DNA from: Candidatus Nitrosocosmicus franklandus
Lineage (GTDB): Archaea > Thermoproteota > Nitrososphaeria > Nitrososphaerales > Nitrososphaeraceae
DNA length: 64,000 nt
Reading direction: 5' to 3'
NCBI RefSeq assembly: GCF_900696045.1
Contig: NZ_LR216287.1
Location: forward strand, 124,001 to 188,000
Numbering within the stretch: the stretch's first letter is position 1; each line of letters opens with the position of its first letter. The notes under the pieces are model-generated. The model saw nothing but the letters and a program-made list of their open reading frames with translations. It was not told the origin of the DNA and made no database searches. The position numbers and the translations under genes are program-made. Below are positions 60,053 through 64,000 of this stretch, piece by piece.

Positions 60053-62239
60053 CTAAGAACGTAACGGTAGTCTAAAGGAGAATGTTGCACCCTTTTCATT
60101 TGAAGGGTTATTTTTAGCCCAAATACCACCATGATGCATGTGCATAATTTTCCTGCAGTTATATAATCCAAGTCCTGAACCATAAAAGGACTTTGAAGCA
60201 AACTTTGTGAAAAGTCTGTGCAATATCTCCGGATGTATTCCCTCCCCATTATCTCTAATATGAACAATTACATCCTTTCCACTTTGTGAAACTGTTATTG
60301 TTATCAATCCTTTCTGTTTTAAAGGTATAAAACTAATGGCGTTTTCAAGTATATTGGTTATGACCATTGACATATGTAGTTTGTTTGCATTTACCATACA
60401 CACCTTATCAAAACCTTTGCATTCAAAATGAATTTCTTTTGAGTGTGGCACGTTTGACCTATTTATATTGGCAAACCGCTCTTTATAGAGATCAACTATT
60501 TCTTTGAGAAGCGAGGATAAATCAAATGTCTCCCTCGGAATCTTAGAAAAATATCCTTCGAGTTTGGTTGCAGTCAACACATTTTCGACAAACCTATGTA
60601 ACCTATTACCGTTCTCATTAATAGTAACTAATATATCCTTTGTCTCTTTTTCTTTGGTACGGGACTTTAATATTTCCGTCAGCCCAAGGATGGACTGAAG
60701 AGGAGTCCTAAGTTCATGAGCTACTATATCTATAAATTCTCTTTGCATTCTGTCATGAGTCTTTAGTCGTTCTATAGATTTTTCAATAAGATCATACATT
60801 TTGGAATAATTCCACAGGCTTTCAAACATTGTCGCATATGACTTTGATATTTGAGTGCTATTTGAATATGAGGCCATGCCTATATGGGATAGTATATTGT
60901 CCGAATCCGTTTCTTTGGGCTCTATTACAATAGATTTACATTTGTCGACTATGATCATTCCCATTTGGGGTCTAATATTTTCACTAAATACCGATCTCAA
61001 TGTCAAATTATTCATTTCATTAATAGTAAATTCACTAGTCTTGTCAGCACTATTCATATCTTCAGAATTCTTTCTTCTCAAAGACAGGCGGTACTTGCCT
61101 TTCTCTATTGTTATAATACCATTAGAATCTTGGGACTTGATTTTATCTGTCACAAGTATCTTGACAGATATCTTCTTACCTCCTGAGGACTTTACTATAT
61201 GATCAAACATTCCCATATCAATCTGCCTGAGTAAGGCTTCATAGGAAGGAATTATTCCCAAGACTTCATTATTTGCTTTTGCAATCAATCCCCTTATCAA
61301 ACTAATCGTCCTGCCAGAGTTTTCAATTGTTTCTATGAATGGTATCTCTTCGTCTTTTTCAAGTAAATTGATTATCTCGTCTGCAGGTTTGCTATCATTC
61401 CACAAGCGTTCAAAGATCAGCTTAAAACGCTCCACATAATGAGGATCATTACTATATAATAGACTTTCAGCCAATTCTTCCATTTCCATTCGTTCAATAG
61501 TAGCCATCATATCCCTATTAGTAACCGCAAAATATATTGATGGTTCCTGCATTAAATATCGTACTTCAATGCCTAAATCAATATACTTTTTTACCAACTC
61601 GACGTTATCTTTGGAAGCTTCAATCAACACCCTTATTGCACATTTCTCTCTCCGAATCCTTTCTCCTTCTTCTTCTTCTTCTTCTTTTGTCATAAATTTA
61701 AAATAGTTATATCCCATTGACAGACCTTCTGCCGAGGAAACCATGTCAATTTCTTTTGCATTAAACAAAATATCTCCTAACTTTTGCTCATTTAATGAGC
61801 CTTCGGATCTGCTCAAAATCTTGGTTATGTATTCAGTCGTCTTTCCTTCTTCAATCTCCTTTATCCTTTTTACTGCAGGAACAGCATTTTTCCAGAGGGT
61901 TTCAAAAATGTATTGACCTTGCGCCACCACTTCATCTGCGTTGCTATAAATTACCTCTGTTAACGGTTTGGCTTCCTGTAAGATTGTCGTAGCCATGTAT
62001 TCTGATTCATTTAAGGCAATACCTCCTTTCATTCCATCCAAGTGACGCAATTCAGTGACCATTTGAAAAAGTTCTTTACAGTCTTCAATATTATCAGCTG
62101 TAATTTCAGTAATACACCTAATCGTACCTCCCCTATTGAGGATGTCAGAGTAACCATGACGGTATTCCGGAATTTTTACCACGATAGAGGGAGCGTTGCT
62201 GTCGAACGTAATATCCATTCTTGACTTTGTATTACGCAT
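60053..62239 (-). CDS. Soluble sensor histidine kinase with repeated N-terminal sensory units
   Basis: 728 residues without a membrane segment. The kinase core is complete: phospho-acceptor His508 in AHELRTPLQSILGLTE, N box ENAISFIPLKQKG (about 635), G1 DNGEGI (about 663) and G2 GSGLGLYNC (about 687). The N-terminal 490 residues contain three related units, each with a helix FE.LW plus a preceding beta segment (QYIFETLWKNAVPAVKRIKE; FKLIFERLWNDSKPADEIIN; YATMFESLWNYSKMYDLIEK), probably signal-input domains. No receiver domain and no partner regulator gene are adjacent. ATG start. This architecture is common in Nitrososphaeria. Confidence 0.85.
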   Translation of the reverse strand: MRNTKSRMDITFDSNAPSIVVKIPEYRHGYSDILNRGGTIRCITEITADNIEDCKELFQMVTELRHLDGMKGGIALNESEYMATTILQEAKPLTEVIYSNADEVVAQGQYIFETLWKNAVPAVKRIKEIEEGKTTEYITKILSRSEGSLNEQKLGDILFNAKEIDMVSSAEGLSMGYNYFKFMTKEEEEEEGERIRREKCAIRVLIEASKDNVELVKKYIDLGIEVRYLMQEPSIYFAVTNRDMMATIERMEMEELAESLLYSNDPHYVERFKLIFERLWNDSKPADEIINLLEKDEEIPFIETIENSGRTISLIRGLIAKANNEVLGIIPSYEALLRQIDMGMFDHIVKSSGGKKISVKILVTDKIKSQDSNGIITIEKGKYRLSLRRKNSEDMNSADKTSEFTINEMNNLTLRSVFSENIRPQMGMIIVDKCKSIVIEPKETDSDNILSHIGMASYSNSTQISKSYATMFESLWNYSKMYDLIEKSIERLKTHDRMQREFIDIVAHELRTPLQSILGLTEILKSRTKEKETKDILVTINENGNRLHRFVENVLTATKLEGYFSKIPRETFDLSSLLKEIVDLYKERFANINRSNVPHSKEIHFECKGFDKVCMVNANKLHMSMVITNILENAISFIPLKQKGLITITVSQSGKDVIVHIRDNGEGIHPEILHRLFTKFASKSFYGSGLGLYNCRKIMHMHHGGIWAKNNPSNEKGATFSFRLPLRS

Positions 62240-62384
62240 AAATTCAACACCTTTTTCTACGGCGTTTTTTGAGCCGTATATGATTTCTGATTTTTTTGCA
62301 GTATTTTGTTGGCTATCGCTTAATTTTATTCAAAAGATAGATACAAACTCATAGATAAGAAGTTTGTCATCCGTATGCAAGTTA
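62240..62384. other. Short spacer downstream of small minus-strand frame
   Basis: Promoter region of the histidine kinase; nothing else seen. Confidence 0.35.
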
Positions 62385-62546
62385 TTACAATAATCCTTTT
62401 AACCTTCTGACAATCAATACGGTTAATTTTAACTCGTTACTACCGATTTTAGTATCATAATTTTTTATGAAATTTAACAGTAGTTTCTTAGTTGTATTAG
62501 AGGCTAAAGTCAAATTTAAATAACGTGATGAACTGCGCATACGCAT
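62385..62546 (-). CDS. Possible small basic protein, 53 aa
   Basis: MRMRSSSRYLNLTLASNTTK followed by KLLLNFIKNYDTKIGSNELK and LTVLIVRRLKGLL. The frame is open to 62588, but the ATG at 62546 is suggested by a TATA-like element at 62576-62584. No family known. It has a basic, amphipathic look. Confidence 0.38.
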   Translation of the reverse strand: MRMRSSSRYLNLTLASNTTKKLLLNFIKNYDTKIGSNELKLTVLIVRRLKGLL

Positions 62547-63054
62547 GTTATAGATTTTGATGATTAATTGTTGTCTATAAACAGTCAAATCAACCTACTA
62601 ACGAAAACCAAACGAGGGTTTATGCAATAAGAGGACCGTATTCGGATTCTTAGTCGTTGTGTGACTTTTTTTATCAATCTTTAGTAGAGGATTTAAATGG
62701 ATTCAAATATCATAATTTATGATGGTTACAACTTTGAATCTTTCTAAATAATATTGAATATTAGAACTTGTTTTAAATTTATTATATTGGATTATCTGAT
62801 ACCATGTTGTTTGTTCAATTTTGGCCTAAAGAATCTGTTACCACATGTATTGAGAGGAAATACAATAATAAAACAAAAAAAAATGACTCTGGAAATATTC
62901 CACCACTACTGCTACTTCAGTTGATATTGCCACTTCCCTTCTAAAATATTGAAGGCTAAAGTGGATGCTTTCTCTCATACAGATTGTTGTTGGGTTATCT
63001 TAGAAGGCAATTAGGAAACTATAGAATATCTAATACTTTGATCATTATGCATAT
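62547..63054. other. Gene-free spacer
   Basis: AT-rich region between the kinase side and the end of the protease gene; no supported frame. Confidence 0.4.
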
Positions 63055-64000
63055 TCAATAATTTTTTACATATAAAAGAGGCTCTTTAAATTGATCTTTA
63101 TCTCCACCAAAGTATCCAAACCCATTCCCGTCACAATCTGTACCGACCTTTGAAGCATTATTGAGAAGCGCGCTCTTTACAACTGAAGGCGACGCATCGG
63201 GATTGGTGGCAAGATATAGTGCAGCAGCTCCTGTTACATGAGGAGATGCCATACTTGTACCACTCATCGTTGCATAAGCACTATCCTTGAAAGTTGAAAA
63301 TATTTTTGTTCCAGGGGCTGCAATATCTATAACTGAACCATAATTGCTAAAAGTTGCTAACGAATCATCTCCACCATATCCTGTGTTTGGGCCCTGTGCG
63401 CCACACTTTCCATCACTATCTGCTATTGCTGAAACGGAAATGACATTAGGGTTATTGGATGGAGAGGTGTTTATCGCGTCCTTTCCAGCATTACCGGCAG
63501 CAACCACAAATACAATTCCTGCTTTTACAGCCTTGTTAATTGCAGTATCAAACGCAGTGGATTTGCATTCACATCCAAGACTCAAATTTGCTACTTCAAT
63601 CTGACTAGCATGACTGGTAACATAGTCAATGCCTTTTATGACCGTTGATAAAGGACCGGTTCCCTTGCTGTCTAGTACTTTGATAGCCCACAATTTGGCA
63701 CCCGGGGCGACTCCAACTGAACCAATGGCGTTGTCTTTGGCAGCAGCAATTCCAGCTACATGTGTTCCGTGACCATGATCATCATTGGCGGTGGTGATAG
63801 TAGTAGTATCCCCTCCAAATAATCCTGGAAGACCAGTATTGGTATTAACAAAGGATTTTTGATGATACACATTGAGGTCAGGGTGCTTTAGATCAATTCC
63901 AGAGTCTATGATTGCAATATCTACGTCCACATTTTCGTTTCCGTTACCTGATTTCGTTGAGCTCAAATCAGCATCAATTCTGTTTATACCTGTAGGTGTA
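63055..64000 (-). CDS. Subtilisin-like serine protease (S8), N-terminus outside window
   Basis: Catalytic triad in order: Asp in AIIDSGIDLKHPD, His in HGHGTHVAGIA, Asn in VFVVAAGNAG and Ser in MSGTSMASPHVTG. The extra segments LFGGDTTTITTANDD and ECKSTAFDTAIN place it in the subtilase family. A TTG at 63966 could start it, but the frame stays open to the window edge and encodes the TPTGINRIDADLSS segment expected just before the catalytic Asp. A signal peptide and propeptide probably lie outside. It would be exported and cleave proteins at the cell surface. Confidence 0.92.
   Translation of the reverse strand, partial: TPTGINRIDADLSSTKSGNGNENVDVDIAIIDSGIDLKHPDLNVYHQKSFVNTNTGLPGLFGGDTTTITTANDDHGHGTHVAGIAAAKDNAIGSVGVAPGAKLWAIKVLDSKGTGPLSTVIKGIDYVTSHASQIEVANLSLGCECKSTAFDTAINKAVKAGIVFVVAAGNAGKDAINTSPSNNPNVISVSAIADSDGKCGAQGPNTGYGGDDSLATFSNYGSVIDIAAPGTKIFSTFKDSAYATMSGTSMASPHVTGAAALYLATNPDASPSVVKSALLNNASKVGTDCDGNGFGYFGGDKDQFKEPLLYVKNY

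Overview
The window comes from an AT-rich archaeal chromosome. TATA boxes lie about 25 bases before many start codons (leaderless or short-leader transcripts), TTG and GTG starts are common, and several small proteins have an archaeal look (stand-alone Lrp/AsnC ligand domain, archaeal-type Trm112). The overall style suggests an ammonia-oxidising archaeon of the Nitrososphaerales, perhaps Nitrosocosmicus-like. This is inference: no rRNA, tRNA or amo gene lies here to prove it.

Region 1 (1-7.6 kb): mixed small membrane and secreted proteins, a nitroreductase, a thioredoxin-reductase-like flavoprotein and a stand-alone Lrp/AsnC-type ligand domain.

Region 2 (7.7-20.1 kb): the most interesting part. 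It holds a dispersed set of genes that strongly resembles the bacterial/plastid ebo module. There is an EboF-like alkaline-phosphatase-superfamily protein and a sugar-phosphate-isomerase TIM barrel in one two-gene unit, and a second TIM barrel with an EboC-like UbiA protein in another. A zinc alcohol dehydrogenase and an EboB-like TatD hydrolase diverge from a shared promoter. EboA and the sugar-phosphate cyclase EboD are not seen. The set probably makes or moves an unknown small molecule across the membrane.

Region 3 (16-25.3 kb): four secreted glycine-rich or collagen-like repeat proteins (GGN, GGS, GQD repeats), two of them sharing a defined module, plus a decayed IS6-type insertion sequence with an intact 8-bp target duplication.

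Region 4 (26-55.5 kb): a loose surface-glycan island with long gene-poor spacers. It has large multi-membrane proteins, three GT4 and one GT2 glycosyltransferases, two NAD-dependent sugar epimerases, an oligosaccharide flippase, a UDP-GlcNAc 2-epimerase and a broken hexapeptide acetyltransferase. Mixed with these are surface proteins with in-frame tandem repeats, a 739-bp duplication apparently without mismatches, an IS5-type element with a probable programmed frameshift, a frameshifted giant membrane protein, a PQQ-type sugar dehydrogenase and a secreted protein with a laminin-G-like domain.

Region 5 (55.5-64 kb): small secreted proteins, a SIMPL-domain protein, Trm112, a soluble multi-domain histidine kinase and the main part of a subtilisin-like protease that runs off the window.
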